Shown here: in pieces, positions 49,938 through 60,523 of the stretch
Layout: each line of letters starts with the position of its first letter
Position numbering within the stretch: position 1 is the stretch's first letter
Origin: Pseudocercospora fijiensis CIRAD86
Lineage: Eukaryota > Ascomycota > Dothideomycetes > Mycosphaerellales > Mycosphaerellaceae
Assembly (NCBI RefSeq): GCF_000340215.1
Contig: NW_006921539.1
Coordinates: 188,471 to 252,470 of the forward strand
DNA length: 64,000 nucleotides
Direction of reading: 5' to 3'
The notes under the pieces: model-generated
What the model was told of the DNA's origin: nothing
What the model saw: only the letters and a program-made list of their open reading frames with translations
Databases searched by the model: none
Program-made: the position numbers and the translations under genes

Positions 49938-50134
49938 TGTTAGGGCCAAAGAGGCTATACGTAATTGGTACACAACTAGGCTAGGTAGAGCTAGGGTCTT
50001 AGTGCCTTAGGTAGGGCTTAGCGCTTAGTAATAGGCTAACTTGCCTGCCTTCCTCCCTTTCCTCCTAGCTCCTTATCGAATACTACTTGTACCTACTACT
50101 ACCCTATCTACCTACTAATATAACCCTTCTTATA
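49938..50134 (+). repeat. 3' LTR of family 2 copy C
   Basis: TGTTAGGGCC to CTTATA; the TG terminus is preserved. Followed by taaagagtatagtagg. Confidence 0.88.
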
Positions 50135-50328
50135 TAAAGAGTATAGTAGGAGAGTCCTAACTAGCTAGTAATCTATAACCTATTATTACTAGTAGCAAAT
50201 ATCCCGAAGTCTAGATAGAACGACTCTAAGTCCTCTTTAGTATACTATAAATAAGAATAGAGGGAAACTACCTAGTACCTATACTAGAGGAATTTTTTAT
50301 AAATTTCTATTTTTAATTCTAGAGCGTC

Positions 50329-50430
50329 GAAAAAGAAGAAGAAAAAGAAAAAAAAAGAAAAAAGAAGAAAAAGAAGAAAAAGTAGAATAAGAAGAAGAAT
50401 AAGAAGTCTAACTAGGATTTTTTAAGATTT
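50329..50430 (+). repeat. Purine-only (GAA/AAG) low-complexity tract
   Basis: About 90 bases of almost pure purine on the + strand (gaaaaagaagaagaaaaag and similar). It contains no C, so it could not be a RIP target on this strand. Confidence 0.8.
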
Positions 50431-50773
50431 CTAAGAAGAAGAAGAACTTATTAGAAGGTTAAGTTACTAGAGGAGGAGATTTGCTATATAGTAGAGAAAC
50501 CTTAGTTAAAAGTATATATAGTATAGTAGTTAAGCTAAGGAGGGTTGGAGATATTATAGAATAATCAAGGTGCTTCAAAGGTATGTATAGTTGCTATAGG
50601 AATTTGGAACTAGTAGAGAAATCTGCGTAGCGTTAGTCGGTGGTTTGCAAGTGCACATGCAAGAGCATTAAACAGTAGCGGGCGGAAATTTTTGATTCCT
50701 TGTTTATAGCTCTTGTGCATTTGGCGATGCTAGTATAATGGAGATTTTCAAGATCCACACATTCCTATAGAGC

Positions 50774-50812
50774 TCTCCCTCCCTCCTTCCCTCCCTCCTT
50801 CCCTCCTCCTCC
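50774..50812 (-). repeat. G-rich tract directly after the ufe1 stop codon
   Basis: On the - strand (the ufe1 sense strand) the sequence is a run of GGGA/GGA units with at least four GGG blocks split by A or AAGGA, beginning within a few bases of the stop. It fits a G-quadruplex pattern and would be in the 3' UTR. Confidence 0.7.
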
Positions 50813-50813
50813 A

Positions 50814-51890
50814 TCAAAAAACCAAATCCCAAATCACTAGCACCGAACAAAAAGCAGCCGAAGACCAAAAAAGCGCCTGAGCCGTACTCCTCCTCTCACT
50901 CGCTCGCTTGAGCTCTTGATTCCCCTTCCCAAGATTCTCCGTCGTCAAATACGAGTCCTGCACCAGCTGTTCAATCTGTTCCGCTTGCTGGGAAAGATTG
51001 GCGTGAAGCGTGGTATGGAGTTCCGAGATTTCGAGAATGGAGCGCTCAGCGGTGCGCACTTGGTCGAGTTGGGTTTCGTAGTGTTTGAGGAGTTCGTGGT
51101 TTTCGGATTGGAAGGTTTGGAGTTGTTCGGGAGTTAGAGTTTCTGTTGCGTCTGGATCCTGACTTCGATGCACTGTGCTTGCTTGCTCGTCGAGCGCGTG
51201 TTGGACATTTGCGCCAACGGTGGATTTGGCGAGGATGGATTTCGCCTTCTCTTCTGCTCTGCGTAATCGCGCGTCCATCATTTCCTGCTGGATGGAACTG
51301 GCATCTTTCAGTTTGGTCTGTAAATATAGAATCACGCTCTCGCGAACGGCAGAGATTGTTTTGCGCGCCGCTTCTTCCATCTCTTCCTCAGGAGACTTGG
51401 CCGTCACCGCGCCACCTGCTGCCCATCTTCCCAAACCACCTAGTCCACCTCTTGCTCTTTTCCGAAGTGCCACCACCTCCGCTGCCTCGTTCCTGGCATC
51501 TTCGACCTGCTTCAAAGCTGTGATCGCGCCGCTAAGTTGCTTCAGCAGTCGTTTTGTCTCGGCGTCGAAAGCGTCACGTTCACGGTCTGTCAGAGGTCGG
51601 GCACGATTGCCGTCCGGTCCTGGCCCAACTTGTTGTCGTCGTCGTGAGGGTGGGGCAGCAGATAGATAGGCAGGTCGTTTGGCTCGCAAATCGCGTATCA
51701 GGTCAGTAATGTGGGTGTTCTAGAGAATGGTCAGAAAATGCCAGGTCACTCTGCCAGAAGTTCTTCATACTATGGCATATGCCTCTTGAAGGAAAGAGTT
51801 GATGGTGTGAATATCGTATTCTTTCTTCAATACTACTTGGCCTCCTTTCTCCTTAAGGCAGACATTGAAATCAGCAGTGATTTCTGTCAT
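50814..51890 (-). CDS. ufe1: Ufe1/syntaxin-18-type ER t-SNARE
   Basis: Two exons: 51,890-51,771 and 51,719-50,814, giving 341 aa. The 51-nt intron (GTATGA...TAG) joins NSFLQEAYAI to NTHITDLIRDLRAKRPAYLS, the conserved syntaxin-18 N-terminal pattern. Yeast Ufe1 is of similar length (about 346). After a helical N-terminal domain with LTDRERDAFDAETKRLL, a SNARE motif runs over about residues 255-315 (AERSILEISELHTTLHANLS onward). It ends in a C-terminal membrane anchor, ALFWSSAAFCSVLVIWDLVF. It acts at the ER in Golgi-to-ER retrograde fusion and ER homotypic fusion. This essential gene is 0.7 kb from the repeat block. Confidence 0.93.
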
Positions 51891-52475
51891 TCTGCTTTTG
51901 CCCTGTCTCAACGATCTTTCTGCTCGTTTGTGACATGAAAGTGTAAAGCATTTGAGGAGCAAGGCCAGGTTACATCACTTCCCGTCAAGGCTCGGTTGGC
52001 TTGTGCCTTCCGCGCGGCAAGCAAAGCCAATCACGAAGCTCTGCATCCGCGCCTGTGGACTTCTTACTTGACACTGAACATGAATGCTAATGATAGGTCT
52101 AACGTCTCTTGGAGAGAATCTCGCTTTCTTGGAATTGAACTATCCCTCTAGCACCGGCAGCGAATTGCCCGAGCAGCTGCCCTTCCTTTTTGGCCCAGCA
52201 GCCATCATTTCGCACTTCTTCGCAGAGTGGTATACCGTGACCGAACAAATCATACACGCTAAAATGCTGTAGCAACTCTCTCTTTCGTGGTATCTTGCGT
52301 TCGTCTCATCGCTTCGTCAGTGGCACACTCGAGGCAGAACGCCTAGCGAGCAAAATCAAAGCAGAGGCTGTCTAAAGCAACAGCCTGGAGCAAAGTAAGC
52401 AAATGCATACCGACGTTGGAAGCCGGGTCGTCATTCATCGTCGTCTCGTTGGTATTGAGAATCGAGCGCGGCAGT
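51891..52475. other. Intergenic region between ufe1 and the PAS gene
   Basis: 585 bp of unique sequence, the promoter side of ufe1 and the 3' side of the PAS gene (both - strand). No gene recognised; the small frame at 52,084-52,272 has no support. Confidence 0.45.
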
Positions 52476-54160
52476 TCAGCGCGGTCCAGAATATGGCGTG
52501 TTTCCAGAGCTATTCGCTCCGCTGTTGCTGCCCATGCCGTGGCTACCACTGTTGCTGCTCCTAACGAGCCCAGGGTCGCCGAAGATCTGAGGGCCACGAG
52601 GTCCAGGGCCATCGCCAAGGCCAGGTAGGTCCTTGGTGTTGTTTGGTTGAGCACGTGGGTCGCTAGACCACACAGGGAGGCCCTCTGATGGCAAGGACTC
52701 TCCGCTTGGCTTGCCATGGGCATAATCAGCCAAAACTCCATTGATCCCAGTGAGCGCCCAAGCAAAGACAGCTTGTTCGCGGATGGCAGCCATGAAGTCC
52801 ATCTGATCTGGTCCGGCGGATGACGAAACAGTTGAAGTGCCCTTGCGAGCACCATGTGGGCCGAGGGATGGCGCGAACCCAGTACCGTAGCCAGCGGCGG
52901 CTCTGGTTTCCATTGGTGGCAGCATTGGCTCCAAGGCCCAAGGAGCGGCAAAGAAGCCCCTGTGGTGCACGGGCTGTGATGGGCGCTGAGTAGGGTGTGG
53001 AATCATGGGGCGAGCTCTCCTCAAACACACCACAAGGCCGTCGGAGGTGCAGGAGATGACGGCTTCGAGCTCGATTGGATCGCGTTGTACTTGAGGCGAC
53101 CTTCTCTCGCGCTCTGGAGAAGGCGCCAAGGACGATGTGGACGACTCAGCGCGAGCTGCCTGGCCAAAGATTGCTTCGTGGGTATCGGCGTTGCGAGTGC
53201 TGTCGCCCGAAGAATGCCTGGACTCGTCACTATCGATGTCCATGGCTCCAGCTTGAGTGTCAGTCGGTGTTTCGGCGGCACGGAGATGAACGCCGCCTTC
53301 TTCGCTGGTGGTGTCGGTCGTAGTCATCTCCTCGTCACTCACGTCAGAGGCGGCCTCTTCGTCGTCGAGGCGAGGATCTCTGAACCAAAAGCGAAGGTAG
53401 GCGATGGAGTCGTTACCCTTGGCATTCTCGAGGCACTTGACCGCATCCTGCAGGCAATTCTCCGAGATGCAGTAATAGAAGCTTCGGCCGCGCATGGCTT
53501 CCGCTGGTATGCCAATGACTTCGGCAAGACCGCTAGTGGCGTACATAATGGTCAAGGTGCGCGTGAATCGATTCAGGAACAGGGCTGCTCGCGGTTCGTG
53601 CTGCTGCTTCTTTGCAGGCAGCGAGAACTTGGCCGAGAGATGTGACAACATGTGGTATCTGGGGTCCTTCGGCGAGGAGGAGAAAATGCGTCGTACCACT
53701 GGAGCTTCGAGGGCTCGCTCTAGTCACGTCAGTGATGGATTCTATGGCGCGCAGGCAGGCAGGCACGATAGTCACTTACTGTCAGATCTGAGTCCGCGAC
53801 GATAGACACTGGTACAGACGACCATGACATCGTAGACGATGGTGAAACAGCATTCGCAGCCGATCCATTGACCATCAGCGTTGCGCACGCGGATGTAGGC
53901 CAGCACGGCAGCCTTGTCGGTGGCAACACGCTTCTGGTGGAACTTGCGGGCCGCTGGCAGCTCGTCCTCCGGGAAGAAGTCCCATGCGGAACGGTTGACG
54001 ATTTCATCGGGCGTGAAGCCCAAGATGTCGACGACGGAGTCGGAGGAGTACAGGATGGTGGCGTTGTCGGTCAGATCTGGGCGGCGGGTGAGTGAATAGT
54101 GTGGAGAGGCGCACGCTTGCTGCACGGCTCACCATGAATGGAAATGAAAGTGGTGTCCAT
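52476..54160 (-). CDS. PAS-domain protein
   Basis: Three exons: 54,160-54,133; 54,076-53,780; 53,719-52,476, giving 522 aa. The tiny first exon encodes MDTTFISIH and joins in frame to DLTDNATILYSSDSV. Introns are 56 and 60 nt, the second with CACTGAC before TAG. The first PAS fold spans about residues 10-110 (VVDILGFTPDEIVNRSAWDF and GQWIGCECCFTIVYDVMVV). A second PAS-like unit covers about 150-230 (FTRTLTIMYATSGLAEVIGI and SFYYCISENCL...AYLRFWF). An acidic Ser/Thr-rich linker and a Gly/Ser/Pro-rich C-terminus follow. No GATA zinc finger or HLH is seen, so it is not WC-1 itself. The ligand and partner are unknown; a sensing or adaptor role is the usual inference. Confidence 0.88.
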
Positions 54161-56516
54161 ATCGACGGCAATGGAGGCAGTGCTGGCAGTTGGGGGAGGA
54201 GATGGAGAAACAGAACGTCGTGCCGAGTCAGCGGCGACAGCACATGGCCAGCGGGCAGGCTAAGCGTGAAGACTGGTCGGCGGCGGTCGCAAAGGTTGCT
54301 TTGTCGACGGCGAGGGCAGTACAGCTCTGCCGGACCAGGGCGAGGTGGAGTTCGGACTCGCTGGTCGATAAAGGTTCTGGTGCTTAAGCGGGAGCAGAGG
54401 CCTGGTGCTGTTCCTGGCTGCTGATTCGTCGTAGGCAACGTGGATGATGGCAACGGCCGTGCCAAAGTCAATTGCGGGCCAGGCAAGTGCTGGGGGAGCG
54501 GCGAAGGTTAAGGTTAATAAGGTGCGGTGCCTGGTCAGGTTGGAGTTTGGACGTGAGAGACAGGCACAGGGCGCGGTTATTGGAATCGTGTGCGTGAGAT
54601 GGGCGTGAGAAGCAACGCTCTTGGAGCTGGAGTTGGTAGAAGTGCAGTGGGTGTGGGTGTGGGTGTGGGTGTGGGTGAGTCCGTAATGCGGGTATAGCAG
54701 CAGCAGCAGGACCGTTGTGTCGCAGACGTGCTGAAGTGTCAGCGTGTCACGTGGTTCTGCCTGAGGGCTCCGTGTGGAGGGGTCCGTGGAAAAGCGTCCG
54801 TGCACGATGACGCAGCCCTGCGGCAGCCGCTGCCGAGAATTTATTAGGAAACGAACGGGTCAGGCGCGCGAGGAATGCCACGACCACCGCTGCAACACGC
54901 ATCGCCTTGACGCTCATCACCCTCAGGCCACACATGGTATTGTTCCAACTTCCAAGGCTGCAGGCCGTTCTGCTGAAGCCTGACGTCTGCTGTATAGCGC
55001 CAACGCAACGCGTGCGGTGCAGCGCCAATCTTGGCAACAGCATACCCGCTCTCAGAGTCTCAGACGACTGCTGCAGGGCTGCCTGTCTCCCGTCCCCGCG
55101 ACTACTAGACTACGCTCCAATAATGTATGTTTTGCCTGGCCTACAAAGCCCATACCTTTTGCTCTCTAACCCAAATAAACATCCCTACAAGACTCTGCTC
55201 CGCCGCCATAGTATAGTATGCCCTCGACTAGCACCTGCTCGCTACTACTAAGCACCTTCACAGACTCCTCCGCCCCTAGTTACTACTCTTTCCTCGCGCG
55301 CTGCTATATTCCCTCCCTTGATGATTCGTCAGTCCTAGCGGGATGCTGGTAGCACGTAATGAGCTCGCCAGTCGCTAATTTCCACGGATTAGGAGGCCGC
55401 CACCTACCTACATATTAGCAGTTCTACAGAACCTTCACCTGATCATACCCCAGCACCCTAGAATACCTTATTGCTCCCGAAAACTAGGCTCACGCCCGTC
55501 GACTGCACCTGCCGGCCTGCACATCTGCATACCAACTTGTCAGCCTTCATAGGTCAAGGAAAGGCTCAATCCAAAGCGCACCACCGTCCTCTCGCCGGCG
55601 TGCAACACCATACATGAAGCCTTCCACTGCAGCACCAAGCATTAACACCCCGGTCGCTCATGCATTGATCATCCGCCCGGCCACCGCTACCGCTACGGGT
55701 CCACGTCTAGCTCCTACAACTTCGCATTCATCGTCGATTGAACTCGCTGTGTGACCTTCGCACGTGCACGCTCAACGGCGTTTCAACGGCTATCCGCAGC
55801 ATTCGATAGCACTGCCGCATCGCTGTGAAGTCCGGCCAAAGGCGAGTCCTGCTTTGCTTCGCTGCCAAAGCTGCTTGTAGCAACGCTGGTCTTCACGGCA
55901 GTTATTCCCGCGTGCTGTCTCCGTACTGATGAGTCCGATCGGCTCAAAACTTCAGGAAAGCCGAGCCCTCGCCAATGCGATTCCTTAACTCAACGGGCCT
56001 ATCTATCGAAATAGTACGTTTTGTATATTGAAATGCTCGTCCATACTGGAACGGTCGTTTTGCGTTTAGTATAGAGCCCTATTAGAGATACTCGTTGAGA
56101 TCTAGCTAAATCCTCTTACCCTCTTCTTGTCGCGATTTCTCCCTACAGAACATAGAGTATGTACCTTTTCCAATACTTCTAGAAGATATAGATCAGATAC
56201 GTAGCGTAGATGATAACGACAAAATGCATCTGTATTCAAAAATATATGCCGATTCGCGTTCTCGAAGGATCTCGTGCTCGAGGTTCGGCTTTCCCAAGCT
56301 TTTGAGCCGACCCTGTTTTGCATGACCGGCCAGACTCTGTAGAACCAACAGGGTAAACTTCCAGCAGCACCCTCGACAGCGACAGGCACTCTGGCGCCGC
56401 GCCACGGTCGCTCCTTCGTGCTCACAGTCACAGATAGCTGATGCTCGCAAAAACAAAAAACATCGTGGCGAGGTGTCAGGAAAGCGCAGTGATACCGATA
56501 GCGCACCAACACGGAA
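54161..56516. promoter_or_regulatory. Long shared upstream region of the PAS and EED genes
   Basis: 2.36 kb between two divergently transcribed genes, the longest unique non-coding stretch in the window. CpA and TpG are normal, so it is not RIP repeat. It holds a TGTGGG microsatellite (54,646-54,676). Open frames (for example 54,260-54,805 on the - strand, which translates the microsatellite to a Thr-His run) lack family features. Long 5' regions of this sort are common for regulatory genes with long leaders. A non-coding RNA cannot be excluded. Confidence 0.5.
54646..54676 (+). repeat. TGTGGG microsatellite
   Basis: About five units of TGTGGG upstream of the PAS gene's start codon; on the gene's sense strand it reads CCCACA. 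Confidence 0.8.
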
Positions 56517-58204
56517 ATGGCCTCACACACGCACGAGGTCTTTCCCAAGCTAGATTGCTGCACCAAATGGATGAACGGTAGGCGAGGCGCTCACTTTATA
56601 TCATCTCTACGTCTGCCGCTTATCAACAGAACCATCAGATGAGACCATCTTCGACGTGAAATTCTACCCTTACGGCACTGAAGACGACGAGCAGATTTTT
56701 GCTTTCACGGGATCCACTGATGTACGTGCGCCAAACTCGATTATTTCCACGGATACATTATCTGACCTTCGCAGACGGTCGTATGTCGTCCAAAGCGCGG
56801 CGCGGACCCGCCGTTTGAGATATTGAGGTGGTTTCGGGACAAGGATGTGAGTAGCTCCGGCTTTTTTTTTTCATATGACGAGTTTCCCGAGTGCCACTAA
56901 TCACATAAGCGCAGGCCGACGCTTCCTACAACAGCCTTGTGTGGACGAAGTGTCCCGAAACGGGAACTCCATGGCTCTGTATCGCGGGCTCCGAACCAAA
57001 GCACATCAAAATTCTGAGCATTGAGACTGGAAAGCCCGTGCGCACTCTCACCGGTCATGGAAAGGGCATCAATGATCTCGCAGTCTCGCCATTGTCAACA
57101 GACCTTCTAGCATCATGTGCGGACGACGCAACGATAAGGCTGTGGAACTTGGCGCGGCGGTTCGAAAAACAACCCTGTGTTGCATTGTTTGGTGGAGCAG
57201 GGAATCGGGCACCCGTCCTTGCCATTCACTTTCATCCGAACGGAAGGTGGCTCCTCTCGGGAGGTATCGACACAGCAGTATGCCTTTGGGCCGTGCCTGG
57301 GTGGGAGGAATTGGAACGAGCTGAAGACTCTAGCAGAGCCAGTGAACCCTTGATCGTCTACTACCCGCACTTCTTCTCCAAAGAATTACACCCGAACTAT
57401 GTGGACTGCTTCGCATTCTATCACGACCTCATCCTCTCCAAAGCAGCCAGGGCTGCGGACAGCGACAAAAAGAAAGGCGGCAACCAGAATGAAATTCTCC
57501 TTTGGAAAATCGATGGCTTCGACTCCGATGATCCACCGCCAGAAGAACCCCCAATCCCAGAACCAGGCCACCAAACAAGATCCTCTTTCCCGCACGACGA
57601 GAAATTTCGGGGATTCCGTCGTCTTCTTACCTTCAAGATCCCGCACACCGACCGCTTCTACCACCGATTCGGCCTACTCCATACCCCCAATGTGAGACCA
57701 ATCTTATGCATGGGCAACCAAGAATCTCAATACCTATTCTGGGACATGCAGCGATTAGAAGAAGGCATAGATCCTCAAGACCGACCCCTCCCCAAACCCA
57801 AGAAACGCGGCAAGCAAAGAAAAGGCCCCGCACTACCTAGCGACTTACAAAAACGAAGCGAGAGCGTGGCGGATAGTTCATCCCGAGGAACACGTAAGTC
57901 ATGCCTACCTACCTACCTACCTACCTACCTACCTCTCTCGATGTCTCTATACTAACCCACCACCACGACACATATAGCCGAAGCATCTACCACCACAGCA
58001 GCTACAGAAGAGCGAGAGTACACGCTCGGCGATCCTTTCTTCCCCCTCGAAGCTCATGAGAGTGTGACCGCCAACACAAAGCTTTCGGCCAGGACGCATT
58101 TTGCCACTTCTCAGATTGCTTGGAGTCCGGATGCGACGGTTATGGTTGGGGTTGGGGATCGGGGGATGATTTGTGTTTTTTATAGGGAGAAGAGGGGTGT
58201 TTGA
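56517..58204 (+). CDS. eed: EED-type WD40 protein, PRC2 (H3K27 methyltransferase) subunit
   Basis: Five exons: 56,517-56,577; 56,630-56,721; 56,775-56,846; 56,915-57,893; 57,978-58,204, giving 476 aa. All four introns keep frame. The start (MASHTHEVFPKLDCCTKWMN) is less sure; an extra 5' exon is possible. WD-like blades carry EED landmarks: IFDVKFYPYGTEDDEQIFAF, LTGHGKGINDLAVSPLSTDL, LASCADDATIRLWNL, LSGGIDTAVCLWAVP, HPNYVDCFAFYHDLILSKA then EILLWKIDG, and the closing ATSQIAWSPDATVMVGVGDR. EED-type subunits hold EZH2 and SUZ12 and read H3K27me3, spreading facultative heterochromatin. A fungus-type acidic/Pro-rich insert lies at about residues 285-305. Alternative: another WD40 protein, but the LILSK motif favours EED. 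Confidence 0.88.
57904..57932 (+). repeat. CCTA microsatellite in EED intron 4
   Basis: About seven CCTA units just after the 5' splice site (57,894) of an 84-nt intron whose branch site is TACTAAC and acceptor TATAG. Length changes here would alter intron size but not the protein. Confidence 0.85.
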
Positions 58205-58806
58205 GTAGGCCGGGAAAAACAAGTCAGCAGCATCATTCAAAAGCCGAATGCGATGTCTCTCTAATACACGACAGACATGGTCGTGCAATTTCACGAAGGT
58301 TGGAATCTTGCCAAGATCGAGGCGGAGGCCGTTGTTTGGCGAAAGGACGAGTGGAGCAGCGTGAGACTATGCATCGCAGGCCTCAGATCGGATTGAAAGT
58401 AGGGCGGGATAGAGTACCGGATGCTAAATATTGGCGTCTGCATCCAGGGTAGGTGGCTGGAAGACCATCCATACATAATAGATCGAAAGCCGTATCTCTA
58501 ATGCCAGAGTGAGAAGGTCAAAATACGGCCTTTTCCAGCGTCTTATGACTGTCCGCAGCTGATGTCGTATGGGACAGATGGTCATAGTAACACTATCGCT
58601 GCAGTCTACCAAAACTCGGCCCAGAAGACTTGTGATATGAGGTCGTGTACGCAGTTGAGACCAGAAGATGTGTTCAATGTCCGTTTTGAGTGCGCGTGGC
58701 CGAAGGTAGACGAACGACTACATATAAGCAAACGGTGCGCCAGTCCGGCAATATGACCTTGGAAAGTGCGCCCCGCAGATACAGGATGCAGGTTGGTTTG
58801 ACCCGC
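58205..58806. other. Intergenic region between convergent genes
   Basis: 600 bp between the stops of eed (+) and mob3 (-). Unique sequence; nothing recognised apart from the two 3' flanks. Confidence 0.45.
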
Positions 58807-60271
58807 TCAGTCTGCGACTGTTTTGCCAGCTTCTTCCGGCTCGGCAGCGGGAGATTCTTCTGGGTCCATAGGATCTACCGACTCCACTTTGACGTGAATA
58901 CCTGTATGGGGCTCCAGCTTAGGTTCAGCATCTTGCTCCGCCTCCGCCAGAATGACAGTCTCCTCTCCAGCCTCGACCTCTTCGCCAGCCGTTTTTGGCT
59001 CAGGTGTTGCCGGCTTGAGGGTATCGGTGCGCTCGATACCCAGAGTTGGTACTTCATCTTCCTCTGTTTTAGTCGGTTCAGCCACAGGCTCTGGATCAGG
59101 ATCTGCTGCCTTCGTGTATAAGATAGTGGTCGAGCGGTCAAGCCCTCGCTTCGGTTGTGGTGGGTCCTCGTCCTCCGGTTCGGCTTCCTCTTGGATGACC
59201 GTGGCTACCGTACTGGATGGATCCCTGGTGTGGGTATGGCGCTTTGTGGTATTGCCATGCGCAATGGTTGTGTTGGCTGGATCTGGGAGGGAGATGTCCT
59301 CGGGTGGCCTCGACAAGATGCTAAGCACCTGTGGTTTCTCATTCTCAGCCCGAGATGCGTCTGGTTCCTGACCTTCTGCTTCGGGTGGGATGGTGTAATT
59401 TTCGGGCTGTATCAGGTTGTACTCATCGCACACAGTCTTGTAGAAGATGTACAAGCCGGTCTTAGCCTCGACTCGCCAGAACATGTCACGATGCTGGAAC
59501 CAGGCATGCGCGAAGATGCGGTAGACGCGTCTGAATATGTTTGTAATCTCCTTGAGCTGGGCTTGCATAGTCTTGTCATGTCCGCCCCCCATGCCCGCGG
59601 TGCCCAGATTTAAGCGAGACGGGAACATCTTGCTGCTAGTCAAAGATGTCGCTGCCCAATCTAGGGTATGGCAGCAGTAATCAATTGCTGAACAGCTCTT
59701 GGGTGGGTCGTGGACTGCGCATAGATATTGCCATTCGCTGGCTCGCATCTCGGAGCACGTCTGTGGACTGCATGGCGGGTCGTCGGCGAAGAGGTGCACA
59801 ATGATGGCATTAGTCTTCTGGATGAGGAAGCGGCCCAGCTCGTACAGCCAGATCTCGGTGGAGGTGGCGTCGGGTGGTCTGCACAGCTGGCGCGCGAGGT
59901 CGGCCGTGATGGGCACGGTGGTGTTGGAATCGGGTGGGTGAGTGTGGTGGTAGTACAGTGCTTTGAGGTGTTCTGTGAGCTGGAAGGCCGTGTCGATCTG
60001 CACATTCCAAGTCAGCATGCTATATGGTCGGATACTGGGAGCTGGTATATGCCTCTGAAAGCTCGACCAAAGGAGGACCTTCCGTCATATCCTCTGATTT
60101 CGTGCCGGGGCGTATTCGCCGCGAAGCTCCACCGTCAAGGCTCTGCGACAGCAGCTTGTCTTGGTCTTCGAACAGCGACACACCAGGCGATGTTGGCCCG
60201 ATCTGATCCTCTGCTATGGGTGGTGGTGATGGAAGCCGCGGTGACGACGACGGCGAGGCTGCGGCCGCCAT
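58807..60271 (-). CDS. mob3: Mob1/phocein-family protein, Mob3 type (STRIPAK component)
   Basis: Two exons: 60,271-60,053 and 59,997-58,807, giving 469 aa. The frame joins only if a 55-nt intron uses a GC donor (gag/gcatat) with GCTGAC and a normal CAG acceptor. This restores the family order SSSPRLPSPPPIAEDQ, RRIRPGTKSEDM, GPPLVELSE then IDTAFQLTEHLKAL. The Mob domain spans about residues 75-260, with EIWLYELGRFLIQKTN, CSEMRASEWQYLCAVHDPPK, AIDYCCHTLDWA and IFAHAWFQHRDMFW (zinc-binding Cys and His residues). The C-terminal 200 residues are acidic and repetitive. Mob3/phocein works in the STRIPAK phosphatase-kinase complex, which controls cell fusion and fruiting-body development in fungi. 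Confidence 0.87.
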
Positions 60272-60523
60272 GTCAGGCCGTTTATGAATGTTTCTCTGCT
60301 CTCCAAACGCCGTCCAGCTCTTCTCGCACTGCGCCGTGCTGTTGTTTCCAGCCCCCAAAGTTTGCCAACCATAGAGAAAGTCGATGCGCGTCCCGAATGG
60401 CTGGCCTGGCGTTGCGGCGCCTCGGATCTGGCTCCGATTTTGAGATCTGCAAGGGCCACCGAGCACGTCTCTCCAACATCACCCTTTTCTTCCCTTTTCC
60501 ACACAGCCTGACTAGAAGCAGAT
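60272..60523. promoter_or_regulatory. Divergent promoter of mob3 and the CobW-type gene
   Basis: 252 bp separate the two start codons, so transcription of both must begin from this short shared interval. A pyrimidine run (60,480-60,500, cacccttttcttcccttttcc) sits 25-45 bp before the CobW ATG. Confidence 0.5.

Larger units (their letters stand above)
42993..50134 (+). mobile_element. Gypsy chromovirus family 2, copy C, complete
   Basis: The 7.1-kb element has LTRs of 196-197 bp at both ends. Order: gag (from about 43,440), CCHC knuckle (44,655), protease (about 44,860-45,200), RT (45,416-45,998), RNase H (about 46,430-46,680), integrase (about 47,340-47,900), chromodomain (about 48,560-48,715) and a 1.2-kb 3' region. 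It is the least decayed family 2 copy: several CpA/TpG remain and open stretches of more than 140 codons survive. It is still dead, with many stops. It is flanked by a 16-bp direct repeat instead of the usual 5 bp. Confidence 0.92.
50135..50813. other. Repeat remnant grading into unique 3' flank of ufe1
   Basis: 50,135-50,150 repeats the 16 bp seen left of copy C. 50,150-50,540 is RIP-affected with no frame. From about 50,640 CpA and TpG return to normal. Confidence 0.5.

Noticed and set aside
50329..50430. Poly-A tail of a LINE
   Set aside because: The tract is mixed GAA/AAG, not poly-A, and there is no coding trace or target duplication beside it.
52343..52951. 202-codon frame overlapping the PAS gene C-terminus
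   Set aside because: Out-of-frame shadow in a Gly/Ser-rich coding region.
54260..54805. 181-codon frame with a Thr-His run
   Set aside because: Translation of the TGTGGG microsatellite in the region upstream of the PAS gene; no domain.
56102..56566. 154-codon frame on the - strand
   Set aside because: Overlaps the first exon of eed on the other strand and shows no recognisable features.
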